Below, in pieces: positions 41,313 through 49,682 of a stretch of DNA of 64,000 nucleotides (its first letter is position 1; each line of letters begins with the position of its first letter). Origin of the DNA: CAYRHN01 sp964424115 (lineage in GTDB: Bacteria; Chloroflexota; Anaerolineae; Anaerolineales; Anaerolineaceae); NCBI GenBank assembly GCA_964424115.1, contig CAYRHN010000005.1, forward strand, positions 186,001 through 250,000. The letters run 5' to 3'. The translations under genes were made by a program, and so were the position numbers. The notes beneath the pieces were generated by a model, which saw only the letters and a list, made by a program, of their open reading frames with translations, had not been told where the DNA came from and ran no database searches.

Positions 41313-43856
41313 ATGACCAGCCAACCAGCAAATCCTAATTTTTTTCTGGGCCGCACATTTGATTTCGCCAGCGGCAAAACCACGGATAAACCGATTTATT
41401 ATGATCCCGCCGACCTTACCACCCACGCTTTCGTGACCGGCATGACCGGCTCCGGCAAGACCGGCCTGTGCATCGGATTGTTGGAGGAAGCCGCCATGCA
41501 AGGGCTGCCGGCGATCATCATCGATCCCAAGGGCGACCTGACTAACCTGCTGCTGCACTTTCCCGACCAGCTGCCCTCTGATTTCGAACCCTGGATCGAC
41601 CCTGAACTGGCCCGCCGCCAAGGCAAAACGGTCAGTGCGCTGGCGGAAGAGACCTCCAAGACCTGGAGCAATGGACTGGCTTCGTGGGGATTGGGCAAAG
41701 AGCAATTGCTCCGATTGAAGAACTCAGTTGATTTCACCGTTTACACCCCCGGCTCCACCTCTGGTCGCCCACTGAACATCATGGCCTCCTTCGAAGCGCC
41801 AGACCTTGACTGGCAGGATAACCAGGAAGTCCTGCGCGAAAAGATCTCCAGCACGGTTACCGCCCTGCTCAGCCTGGTCGGCATCACCGATATCGATCCA
41901 CTGCGCTCGCGCCAGCACATCCTGCTTGCCAATATTATGGAACACGCCTGGAGCCAGGGCAAGGAATTGAACCTGACCGAGCTGATCCTGCAGACCCAAA
42001 ACCCACCCTTTGACCGCCTGGGCGCCTTTCCACTTGATAATTTCTTCCCAGCCAAGGACCGTATGGAACTGGCGGTGCTGTTGAACAACTTCCTGGCTGC
42101 GCCGTCCTTCCAAACCTGGATGGAAGGGGATACCCTGGACATCCAATCTTTGCTCTATACCCCTACCGGCACGCCGCGCCACAGCATCTTTTACACCCTG
42201 CACTTGAGCGATAACGAGCGCATGTTCTTCATCACCATGTTGCTGGCCTCTGTGGAAGCCTGGATGCGCACCCAACGCGGCACCAGCGGACTGCGCGCAC
42301 TGCTTTATTTTGATGAGATCCTCGGCTTCTTGCCGCCCATCGCCAACCCACCCTCCAAACCGATCATGCTGCGCATGCTGAAACAGGCGCGCGCCTTCGG
42401 CCTGGGGCTGCTGCTGGCCACCCAGAACCCGGTGGATATGGATTACAAGGCCCTTTCCAATGCCGGGACGTGGATGATCGGCCGTTTGCAGACCGACCAG
42501 GACAAACAGCGCTTGCTGGATGGTCTGGAGAGCGTCTCCGGCGGGGTGGACCGGAGCGTGTATGACAAGATGATCTCAGGACTGCAAAAGCGCACCTTCC
42601 TGCTGAATAACGTCAACCGCCCCGGCGCGCAGGCCTTTGGAACGCGCTGGTGCATGAATTACCTGGCCGGGCCGTTGATGCGCACGCAAATCCCGGCGCT
42701 CAACCGCCTGGTGAAACCGGATGAACCCGCCGAAGCAGCCCAACCCGCTGCCGGCACCACAGCGGCGACGGACAAACCGGCGGCCGCCAACGGAACCGTG
42801 TGGAACACCACTACATCCGCAACGCAAACGGCGGCGAAACCAACTACCGTCCCCAGCTACTCTTCCACCGCCCCGGCCACGCCCGCCGGCATGGATGTGT
42901 TCTTCCTGCCCAACGACCTGGGATTGAGTGAATCGTTCCAGCAGGAGAACCTGACCGCTGGAAAGGCCGTGCAGCCGGAAGGGATCATCTACAGACCGGC
43001 CCTGCTGGCCCAGGCCGAAGTACGTTACCTGGCTCGAAACTATAACATCCAATATACCCGCAAACTGGCGGTGATGCTGCCGAACTCCGATAACGGCATG
43101 ACCCAATGGGAAGAGTATTCCTGGCGCACCTACGAGGTGAAAGATTTGCAAAACAAACCGCTGCCGCAGGCGCGGTTTGCCCCCCTGCCAGGTTGGCTGA
43201 GCGATACCAAACGCACCACTGCTCTGCAAAAAGACTTCATCGATTGGGTGTACCGCAACGGAACGATCAATTTGCATGCCAACGAGACCCTCAAGGTCTA
43301 TGCGGCGCCGGATGTGAGCACCGCTTCCTTCCGCGAGATGTGCAGCAACGCAGCGCGCACCGGCCTGCAAGCCGAACTGGCCAAGATAGACGCCTCCTAC
43401 ATTCCCAAGTTAAATGCACTGAAACAAAAGATCACCCGCCAAAACATGGAGGTGAGCGAAAAGCAACAGCAGTTAAATTCGCGCCGGGTGGATGAGATCA
43501 GCACTGGCGGCGCTTTGCTGCTCAGCCTCTTCACCGGACGCAGGAAGAGCCTCAGCTCCTCCCTGTCCAAACAACGCCAGGCTGCTAAAGCGCAGGCCGA
43601 TCTGGAGCAGGAAAAGCAAGACCTCAATGCGCTGAGCGAACAATACCGAGCCATGGAAAAACAACGCGCCGATGCGATCCGCCAGGCGCAGGACAGCTGG
43701 GCGCAATTGGTGAACGGCGAAACCTCGGTGCCGCTGGCTGCCCAGCGCAGCAATATTTACCTGGCGCTCTTCGGGCTGGCCTGGATGCCGTATTACCTGG
43801 TGACCTTGAACGGCGAAACGAAGGAGATCCCCGCCTACGCGCCGCCTCCCAAGTAA
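41313..43856 (+). CDS. HerA/FtsK-superfamily ATPase with C-terminal coiled coil
   Basis: 847 residues, cytoplasmic. Residues ~30-460 form a DUF87/HerA-type motor: Walker A GMTGSGKTG (43-51), IIIDPKGDLTNLL, Walker B LLYFDEI (~331) and LATQNPVDMDYKALSNAGTW. A Thr/Ala/Pro-rich linker (~475-525) leads to a second globular part and a long coiled coil (about 690-790), then a hydrophobic end. Proteins of this shape are encoded alone in many bacteria and may move DNA or protein; no HerA-NurA nuclease partner is adjacent. GAGGAG lies before the ATG. Confidence 0.75.
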   Translation: MTSQPANPNFFLGRTFDFASGKTTDKPIYYDPADLTTHAFVTGMTGSGKTGLCIGLLEEAAMQGLPAIIIDPKGDLTNLLLHFPDQLPSDFEPWIDPELARRQGKTVSALAEETSKTWSNGLASWGLGKEQLLRLKNSVDFTVYTPGSTSGRPLNIMASFEAPDLDWQDNQEVLREKISSTVTALLSLVGITDIDPLRSRQHILLANIMEHAWSQGKELNLTELILQTQNPPFDRLGAFPLDNFFPAKDRMELAVLLNNFLAAPSFQTWMEGDTLDIQSLLYTPTGTPRHSIFYTLHLSDNERMFFITMLLASVEAWMRTQRGTSGLRALLYFDEILGFLPPIANPPSKPIMLRMLKQARAFGLGLLLATQNPVDMDYKALSNAGTWMIGRLQTDQDKQRLLDGLESVSGGVDRSVYDKMISGLQKRTFLLNNVNRPGAQAFGTRWCMNYLAGPLMRTQIPALNRLVKPDEPAEAAQPAAGTTAATDKPAAANGTVWNTTTSATQTAAKPTTVPSYSSTAPATPAGMDVFFLPNDLGLSESFQQENLTAGKAVQPEGIIYRPALLAQAEVRYLARNYNIQYTRKLAVMLPNSDNGMTQWEEYSWRTYEVKDLQNKPLPQARFAPLPGWLSDTKRTTALQKDFIDWVYRNGTINLHANETLKVYAAPDVSTASFREMCSNAARTGLQAELAKIDASYIPKLNALKQKITRQNMEVSEKQQQLNSRRVDEISTGGALLLSLFTGRRKSLSSSLSKQRQAAKAQADLEQEKQDLNALSEQYRAMEKQRADAIRQAQDSWAQLVNGETSVPLAAQRSNIYLALFGLAWMPYYLVTLNGETKEIPAYAPPPK

Positions 43857-43861
43857 AGACT

Positions 43862-43893
43862 AAAAAGCCTGGAGCATGGCTCCAGGCTTTTTT
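43862..43893. terminator. Bidirectional intrinsic terminator
   Basis: AAAAAGCCTGGAGC (43862-43875), ATG loop and GCTCCAGGCTTTTT (43879-43892). It lies between convergent genes and has an A-run and a T-run on the two sides. Confidence 0.9.
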
Positions 43894-43919
43894 ATCAATA
43901 GATCTATCGGAAAAATCCG

Positions 43920-45608
43920 TTATTCCGTGATCCAAAAAATGCCTTCCTGAACCAGGTGGCTGTTGATATACAGCTCCACGCGGTATTCGCCCGGATCAAG
44001 AGGCAGGCCGCCGGTGCTGATCTGCAAATAGAGAATCTCGGGAACATCTTCCTCCATGGTGGTGGTGACGCGCAAACGGGTATCCTCCTCGCCCTCGTAC
44101 TGCACCTTGACCACCACTTCCTGCCCGGCCTGCATGCCTTCCTGGGTGAAGAGCACGTACAGCGGATCTTCCGAGACCGGGAACTCGTTATCCTGGGAGA
44201 TCGAAGCCAGTTCCTCTTCACTTTCAGGCAGCACCTGGGTGAAGTTGAACTCGCCGATTGTCACCGCCGGGGTTTCGCCGGGAAGCTGGCCGGTGGTTTC
44301 CAGAGCTACCGAAGCCTGTTTGAGCTGCACGCGTAGAGTATTCGCGGCCTGACGCACCTTTTCGGGTTCGGTGATCGCATCCGCGCCAAACTGGCCGGGG
44401 CAGTAGGTGCCGTCCAGGCAGGTGAGCAAGTCGTCCAGGTCGGCAACCGAAGAATCTAGCGCCCACCAGAGGGTGGCAGGGGGCTGCTTGCCCGCCGCAC
44501 GGGCCTGAGCCACCAGGTCGGCGGCCTGGCGGATGATGGCATCATATTCCTGCGAAGCCTCATCCACCCGGCCGGAGACCAGCATGGAAAGCGCCACAGT
44601 GGCGCGTACCCAGGTTTCGTCCGGGGTGACCGCCAGGGACTTGCGGCTGGCCTCGATGGCCGGATCAAACCTTCCCATCAGATAGTCGGCCCAGCCGAGG
44701 TTGGCATACGTGTCGGCGCTGGCATCTCCCAGGCTGATGGCCTGCTCGAAACCTGCTGCAGCGGCGGGAACATCCCCCAGGCTGAATTTTGCCAGGGCGC
44801 GTTCCTTAACTGCATTGATATAGCCGGGCTGAATTGCCAAAGCTTCATCAAAAGCCTGAACAGCCTGTTCGTTCTCGCCGCGGTAGGCCAGGCCAACCCC
44901 GCGGGCATAGGCCTGGATAGCTTCATCTTTCATCCCGCTGACCGGTTGGGTGTAAGTCACCAGCATCCAGACCAACACGACCAGCGCCAGCACCACGCCC
45001 ATCCCGGCAAAGACCAGGCGGGAGGTTTTTCCCTTGGCGGTGGTGGACATGCCGAAAAGGAACAAAGCCACCGCAAGGATGGTGATATGCACCAGGTAGG
45101 TATTGGACTTGGAGAACCAGGCGGTTTTCAACTGGTACTGGTTGGTGAATTGTTCGCTGAGCACGACCGAATCGCGCACATAGGTATCTGCCTCGTACCC
45201 GGAAATATCGGGGTAGGTATCTTCCTCAGGATTGAAATACGGCTCCTGAAGCATGGGCGAGAGCGAGGCCACCTGGTCACGCGCCTGGTAGTAGCGCTCG
45301 GCCGCGACGGTGTCGCCGTTCTGCTCAGCCAGGACAGCCTGGGTGTTCAGTTCCAGCCAACGCTGATAGGCGCCGCCGGCATCATAGCCAGTGCGGATAC
45401 TGCCTACCGTGCGGGAGCTGAGGCCCTGGATGGCGAACAACTGGGCATCACGCCCGGCATCTCCTTGGGAATCATCCGCCAGGGAAAACCAATAAGTGAC
45501 CACTGCGGTCTGGATGACCACCAGGGTCATGATCAAGACAACGATCTGTTCAAAAGCATCTCCGTCAAACCACGGACGGCGCGGGGATTTTTGGGTTTGG
45601 GTTGTCAT
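43920..45608 (-). CDS. Membrane protein with TPR repeats
   Basis: 562 residues, function unknown. One membrane helix near residues 20-42, then an extracytoplasmic region with AERYYQARDQVASLSP, and two more helices around 165-225. The following part holds TPR units (AIQAYARGVGLAYRGENEQAVQAFDEALAIQP; FDPAIEASRKSLAVTP) and a C-terminal beta-rich domain. I start it at the ATG at 45608 because GAGGAGG precedes it; the gene follows a second membrane-protein gene by 11 nt. The pair likely forms a complex. Confidence 0.65.
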   Translation of the reverse strand: MTTQTQKSPRRPWFDGDAFEQIVVLIMTLVVIQTAVVTYWFSLADDSQGDAGRDAQLFAIQGLSSRTVGSIRTGYDAGGAYQRWLELNTQAVLAEQNGDTVAAERYYQARDQVASLSPMLQEPYFNPEEDTYPDISGYEADTYVRDSVVLSEQFTNQYQLKTAWFSKSNTYLVHITILAVALFLFGMSTTAKGKTSRLVFAGMGVVLALVVLVWMLVTYTQPVSGMKDEAIQAYARGVGLAYRGENEQAVQAFDEALAIQPGYINAVKERALAKFSLGDVPAAAAGFEQAISLGDASADTYANLGWADYLMGRFDPAIEASRKSLAVTPDETWVRATVALSMLVSGRVDEASQEYDAIIRQAADLVAQARAAGKQPPATLWWALDSSVADLDDLLTCLDGTYCPGQFGADAITEPEKVRQAANTLRVQLKQASVALETTGQLPGETPAVTIGEFNFTQVLPESEEELASISQDNEFPVSEDPLYVLFTQEGMQAGQEVVVKVQYEGEEDTRLRVTTTMEEDVPEILYLQISTGGLPLDPGEYRVELYINSHLVQEGIFWITE

Positions 45609-45619
45609 GCTGCGCCTCC

Positions 45620-46297
45620 TCAAGCGATCTCGGTCAGGATCATCGATACCAGGCTGACCGCCAGGCAAATGGTAGCAATCGAAGCGGCCCCCCAACGCAA
45701 CCCACGCCGACTGGCGTGCAGAACCGAGGCCAGGGTATAGAACAACAAAGCCACCGCCAGGAGGATGGCATTGGTAACAAAGCTGAAGCCGCGCGTGTCA
45801 TAATTGCTTGAGCGGTCCAAATGCACCTGAGGATCCAGATCCATACGGCGGCCGGCCTCTGCCCAGTTCTCATCCAGCTGGCGCTGGAGTTGGTAAATTC
45901 CTTCTTTATCCATGTAACGGGATTGGAAGAAATTCAGGTTGGTGGCGGCCAATTTCTGGGATTCAGCCACCTGCGACTCCACCCAGGCGAGCTCGTCCGG
46001 ATCTGTGATGCTTTCCAGGCTGGCTTCCAGAACCGCCGCCATAGCGCTGTTAACCGAATAATTGGTAAAGGCGGTGTAATCCTGATAGGCTGAAGCTGTG
46101 TTGATGGCACGGGTCTCGGCAGTGTTGAGCGAAGCGGTGAGAGCGTAGTAATCCTCAAATCCGGCCAGGCTGCCCGCCAACGACCCGCGCCAGGCTGCAA
46201 AAGCGGTCAAGAGTGCCACTACAGCGATCATGATCGCCATGATCGTTTGAAAACGACCTCCAGAATCCCCCTTTTCAGGCTCCGGTTTATCTGTCAT
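45620..46297 (-). CDS. Membrane protein of unknown function
   Basis: 225 residues. One helix near residues 18-38, a helical extracytoplasmic region rich in Ala/Thr/Glu (about 40-150), then two helices near the C-terminus (~165-222). The layout, TM, helical loop, two TMs, repeats that of the first half of the downstream TPR protein, so the two may be diverged paralogues. The ATG at 46297 follows GAGGAG. A possible -10, TATACT, lies near 46341. Confidence 0.6.
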   Translation of the reverse strand: MTDKPEPEKGDSGGRFQTIMAIMIAVVALLTAFAAWRGSLAGSLAGFEDYYALTASLNTAETRAINTASAYQDYTAFTNYSVNSAMAAVLEASLESITDPDELAWVESQVAESQKLAATNLNFFQSRYMDKEGIYQLQRQLDENWAEAGRRMDLDPQVHLDRSSNYDTRGFSFVTNAILLAVALLFYTLASVLHASRRGLRWGAASIATICLAVSLVSMILTEIA

Positions 46298-46469
46298 ACG
46301 ATGTCTCCTCGATAAAATTTTTTTGTGCGACGTGATAAATAGTATAGCATGCACCTGATACACAAGCTCCGTACTGGGCAGGGAAATTCTTCAACCGGCG
46401 CAGGCTTCCTAAAATCAATTATTTACTACCTTCAAATTCATCCAACGAAACGTTTTCATAGAAACGACG

Positions 46470-46475
46470 TATAAT
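46470..46475 (+). promoter_or_regulatory. Leaderless-type -10 element of the nfeD-like gene
   Basis: TATAAT, 6 nt, then ATG at 46482. No ribosome-binding site and no -35 box was found. Confidence 0.5.
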
Positions 46476-46481
46476 ATTTAT

Positions 46482-47081
46482 ATGAACATTTTGCTTGATC
46501 CCAATTTCGCTTATTTGATCCTGGTTGTGGGGCTGGTGTTGGGCGTGATGGCTTTGTTCGCTCCCGGCACCGGTCTGTTGGAGGTTGGAGCTTTTGTTGC
46601 GATTATGCTCGCTATTTACAGCATCTCCAACCTGACAGTCAATTTTTGGGCTCTGCTGGTGTTGGTATTGGGATTCTTGCCATTTATCCTCGCCATGCGG
46701 TTCGCCAGAAAGCGCATTTACCTGGTGATCGCCCTGCTGGCAATGACGCTCGGCTCGGCTTTCTTGATCAACACCAAAGATGGCCTGCTGGCGGTTAACC
46801 CAATCCTGGCTGGATTCGTTTCTCTAGCGGCAGCCGGGTTATTGTGGTTCATCGGGGTGAAGGCACTGGAAGCGCACAAGATCCAACCCAGCTTCAACCT
46901 GGACCGCCTGATCGGAATGACCGGCGATGCAGTAACTGATATCTCCAGTGAAGGCACCATCCATGTGCAAGGCGAACAATGGAGTGCGCGCAGCCTGACC
47001 TTTATTCCAGAAGGCAGCCAGGTGCGCATCGTTCGGCGCGACGGCCTGATCCTGATCGTTGAGCCGCTAATCTCTGAATAA
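46482..47081 (+). CDS. NfeD-like membrane protein
   Basis: 199 residues. Four hydrophobic helices (8-135) precede a C-terminal OB-fold (LIGMTGDAVTDI through VRIVRRDGLILIVEPL) of the NfeD family. NfeD proteins work with SPFH/stomatin proteins in membrane microdomains, and the next gene is a stomatin, 53 nt downstream. The ATPase/protease part of long NfeD is absent, so this is a short form. Predicted leaderless. Confidence 0.82.
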   Translation: MNILLDPNFAYLILVVGLVLGVMALFAPGTGLLEVGAFVAIMLAIYSISNLTVNFWALLVLVLGFLPFILAMRFARKRIYLVIALLAMTLGSAFLINTKDGLLAVNPILAGFVSLAAAGLLWFIGVKALEAHKIQPSFNLDRLIGMTGDAVTDISSEGTIHVQGEQWSARSLTFIPEGSQVRIVRRDGLILIVEPLISE

Positions 47082-47134
47082 ACTCGTTCACCCTCTCGCC
47101 ATTTTGCGCGAGGAAATATTCCAGGAGGTATAAC

Positions 47135-48016
47135 ATGCAATGGATTTTGATTGGGGTCATCGCGATCCTCATCCTATCGTTCCTCAGTTCCGCGATTAAG
47201 ATCGTCAATGAATACCAGCGGATGGTTGTCTTCCGCCTGGGACGCTGCATCGGCGCCAAAGGACCGGGGCTGATCCTGCTCATTCCGTGGGTGGATCGTC
47301 CGGTCAAGGTCGATCTGCGCGAACTGGTGCGCGAAATTCCCGCCCAAACCTCGATCACCAAAGATAACGCACCCATCTCGATTGACTTCCTGTGGTACTA
47401 CAAGGTTTTTGACCCGGTGCAAAGCGTGCTGCAGGTGGGCAACTTTGAAATGGCAGCCCAGGGTATCGCCACTACCACCTTGCGTTCGGTGATTGGTGGG
47501 ATCATGCTGGACGGCGTTCTGTCAGAACGTGAGGCGATCAACACCGCCCTGCGCACCCGCCTGGACGAAGTGACCGAGCGTTGGGGTGTGAAAGTGACCA
47601 ACGTAGAGATCCGAGAGATCCTTCCGCCACGCGACGTGCAGGAATCGATGAACCGTCAGCTGACCGCAGAACGAACCCGCCGCGCGGTGGTCACTGAATC
47701 GACCGGTACCCGCGAAGCAGCGATCAACGTCGCAGATGGTGATCGCCAGGCTGCTATCCTGAAGGCGGAAGGCGACAAACAATCCAACATCCTGCGCGCT
47801 GAAGGCGACCGCCAGGCGCAACTGCTGCGCGCCCAGGGCTATGCCCAGGCCCTCGAGACCATCTTCGGCGCGGCCAACAAGATCGACCAGAAGACGCTTA
47901 CATTGCAATACTTCGAAACCCTCAAGAACATGGCAGCCAATCCCTCCACGAAGTATATCTTCCCGATGGAGTTCACCAGCCTGTTGAGCGGTTTCATCAA
48001 AGGCCAGGAAAAATAA
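47135..48016 (+). CDS. SPFH/band 7 stomatin-like protein
   Basis: 293 residues. An N-terminal membrane helix (3-23), then the SPFH domain beginning EYQRMVVFRLGRCIGAKGPGLILLIPWVDRPVKVDLR. The C-terminal coiled-coil region is rich in Glu/Ala/Arg and repeats AEGDRQA-type units (ILKAEGDKQSNILRAEGDRQAQLLRA). It forms oligomeric scaffolds in the membrane and pairs with the upstream NfeD-like protein. AGGAGG precedes the ATG. Confidence 0.93.
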   Translation: MQWILIGVIAILILSFLSSAIKIVNEYQRMVVFRLGRCIGAKGPGLILLIPWVDRPVKVDLRELVREIPAQTSITKDNAPISIDFLWYYKVFDPVQSVLQVGNFEMAAQGIATTTLRSVIGGIMLDGVLSEREAINTALRTRLDEVTERWGVKVTNVEIREILPPRDVQESMNRQLTAERTRRAVVTESTGTREAAINVADGDRQAAILKAEGDKQSNILRAEGDRQAQLLRAQGYAQALETIFGAANKIDQKTLTLQYFETLKNMAANPSTKYIFPMEFTSLLSGFIKGQEK

Positions 48017-48022
48017 GCCGGC

Positions 48023-48481
48023 GTGCTTGAGAGCAACTCCGCATTTGAGATCCTCCCGGCGAACTGGCGCGATCTATTCGCGCTGCGCCGGTTGGAGAAC
48101 GAGTGCTTTCCAGAAGACGCCTGGCCGCTGCCCGACCTGTTTGGCGCGTTAACCCTGCCGGGCATCCTGCGCCTGAAAGCAGTGGTCCAAGGTGAAATGG
48201 TTGGTTTTGTGGCAGCCGATACCACGCGCAGCCGCGAGTTGAATTGGATCATCACCATCGGCGTTTCAGCAGCCCACCGGCGTAAAGGGATCGGACTGGC
48301 ATTATTGAAGGCATGCGAGGAACGGCTGCACGCGCGGGCTTTCCGCCTGTGCGTGCGCCGTTCCAATCAGCCTGCCTTGCAGCTTTACCAGCAAACCGGT
48401 TATTCCACCGTGGATGTGTGGAAAGGATATTACTCCGGTGGAGAAGATGCGTTGGTATTGGAAAAGCGGAACGTGACTTAA
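48023..48481 (+). CDS. GNAT acetyltransferase (RimI-like)
   Basis: 152 residues. The acetyl-CoA site is seen in VSAAHRRKGIGLALLKACEERL (R/Q-x-x-G-x-G/A) and ends with the RSNQPALQLYQQTGY motif of RimI-type N-acetyltransferases, which modify a protein N-terminus or small molecule. The start is GTG at 48023, 7 nt after the stomatin stop, so it belongs to that operon. Confidence 0.8.
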   Translation: MLESNSAFEILPANWRDLFALRRLENECFPEDAWPLPDLFGALTLPGILRLKAVVQGEMVGFVAADTTRSRELNWIITIGVSAAHRRKGIGLALLKACEERLHARAFRLCVRRSNQPALQLYQQTGYSTVDVWKGYYSGGEDALVLEKRNVT

Positions 48482-48486
48482 ATCGG

Positions 48487-48515
48487 TTGACTTTCCCTGC
48501 GAGTCATACTATTAT
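48487..48515 (+). promoter_or_regulatory. Promoter of the SWIM leader transcript
   Basis: TTGACT (48487-48492), 17-nt spacer, TATTAT (48510-48515). The same hexamers and spacing occur at the XRE-cupin gene (48986-49014). Confidence 0.7.
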
Positions 48516-48521
48516 AAGTAT

Positions 48522-48616
48522 GTAAGCGGAGACCGCAAACCTTATGCGATTCTTAAGCAAACTCACAAGTGAAATAGCGTGAACCTGGCACGCGCGTGGC
48601 GCGTGTCAGTTTTTTT
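48522..48616 (+). ncRNA. Structured leader or small RNA ending in an intrinsic terminator
   Basis: About 95 nt between a good promoter and a terminator. It contains a GCGG-AGA-CCGC hairpin (48526-48536), an ORF of 12 codons (ATG 48544, TGA 48580-48582; MRFLSKLTSEIA) with a GGAG site 12 nt upstream, and, 2 nt after its stop, the stem CTGGCACGCGC/GCGCGTGTCAG (48585-48595, 48599-48609) with a 7-T run. It does not match a riboswitch or SRP RNA core that I know. It could be a separate small RNA or an attenuator for the SWIM gene. Confidence 0.45.
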
Positions 48617-48642
48617 ATATCACCTTGAAAGGAGAACGCACA

Positions 48643-48876
48643 ATGGATTCTGGGATGATCGGCAAGATCGAAAAAGCCAAGCGCTATGCACAGGAACGCA
48701 AACGGATCCACTTTAATATGATGCGCGTAACGATGGATGGTGAAAACAATTCCCATGTGGTTGAGTTTGATGGGGGCGAATGGAAATGCGATTGCAGTTT
48801 TTTCCAAACCCGCGGGCGATGCAGCCACACCATGGCGCTTGAGATCCTCCTGGAAGGGATGCTGACCGGAAAATAG
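48643..48876 (+). CDS. Small SWIM zinc-finger protein
   Basis: 77 residues. The zinc motif is CDCSFFQTRGRCSH (C-x-C-x7-C-x-H), a SWIM domain, preceded by a VEFDGGEWK strand. SWIM domains bind DNA or protein; no other domain is present. AAAGGAG (48628-48634) supports the ATG at 48643. It stands alone behind the terminator-bearing leader. Confidence 0.85.
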   Translation: MDSGMIGKIEKAKRYAQERKRIHFNMMRVTMDGENNSHVVEFDGGEWKCDCSFFQTRGRCSHTMALEILLEGMLTGK

Positions 48877-48894
48877 CTGGTCTGTGAAGCCAAT

Positions 48895-48939
48895 ATAATA
48901 AGTGTTTCAGGCTGTAAATTGACCTGAAACACTTATTAT
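48895..48939. terminator. Terminator after the SWIM gene
   Basis: 17-bp stem: AATAAGTGTTTCAGG (48897-48911) with CCTGAAACACTTATT (48923-48937), extended by two pairs at the base. A/T-rich flanks. Confidence 0.75.
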
Positions 48940-48985
48940 TTATCAGATCAACCCGGAAAATATCTTGAGAATATGACATTTGTTA

Positions 48986-49014
48986 TTGACTCTGATAAAT
49001 ATTTTTGTTATTAT
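48986..49014 (+). promoter_or_regulatory. Promoter of the XRE-cupin operon
   Basis: TTGACT (48986-48991), 17-nt spacer, TATTAT (49009-49014). An imperfect dyad TTTGT...ACAAA, with TATATA/TATATT inside, spans roughly 49005-49036 and could be an operator for the encoded regulator. Confidence 0.7.
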
Positions 49015-49052
49015 ATAAAAAATTCTATATTTCACAAATAACGGACTCCAAA

Positions 49053-49661
49053 ATGAGCACACTTGGTGAACGGCTGCGCGACCTGCGCCAGTCCCGTGAT
49101 TTAACTCTAAAACAAGTATCGGACGAAACCGGCCTTTCGCTCTCTTTTCTAAGTCTGATCGAGCGCGATAAAGTCTCTATCAGCGTGGACAATCTGGAAC
49201 ATCTGGCGCGTTATTACGGTATCCGCCTGGTTAACTTATTTCAGGATGTACAAGATTCTTCCACCCTGGTGACACGCAAAGAACAGATCGAGAAGCAAAT
49301 GGAGAAGGTTCAGCCTGGGCGTTCCAATTTTGCATTGCTGGCCTTCCGCAGCGGAGCACGGATGGAGCCATTGCTGATCCAGATTGGTCCAGGACATGGC
49401 GACAAACAGTTCCGCACCCTGGAAGGCGATATGTTCATCTACGTGCTTTCCGGGGCAGTGCGCCTGATCTCAGAACGGGGAGATGATACGACACTCGCTG
49501 AGGGCGATTCCGCCTATTACTACGGCTTCCCTGGCCACCGGATTGAGAATGCCAGTCAAGACAGCCCTGCACGCATCCTGCTGGTTACTACGCCACCTAC
49601 CACCCTGCGCGATGATGTTCTGGACCGACGGCAAGGAGTTTTACTCCAATCCGAAGACTGA
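49053..49661 (+). CDS. XRE-cupin transcriptional regulator
   Basis: 202 residues. A Cro/CI-type helix-turn-helix (3-57, LRDLRQSRDLTLKQVSDETGLSLSFLSLIERDK) is joined to a cupin domain (about 110-185: EGDMFIYVLSGAVRLI and AEGDSAYYYGFPGHRIENAS). Such regulators sense a small molecule or metal in the cupin and usually control their own operon. Being first in the thiolase-type operon it is the likely local regulator. The ATG at 49053 has only a weak ribosome site (GGACTCC). Confidence 0.85.
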   Translation: MSTLGERLRDLRQSRDLTLKQVSDETGLSLSFLSLIERDKVSISVDNLEHLARYYGIRLVNLFQDVQDSSTLVTRKEQIEKQMEKVQPGRSNFALLAFRSGARMEPLLIQIGPGHGDKQFRTLEGDMFIYVLSGAVRLISERGDDTTLAEGDSAYYYGFPGHRIENASQDSPARILLVTTPPTTLRDDVLDRRQGVLLQSED

Positions 49662-49682
49662 AACTACCTTTTGGAGACTGAT

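Noticed and set aside
48522..48616. SRP (4.5S) RNA or a known riboswitch
   Set aside because: The SRP core (GGTCCGGAAGGAAGC-like) is absent and no riboswitch core that I know matches.
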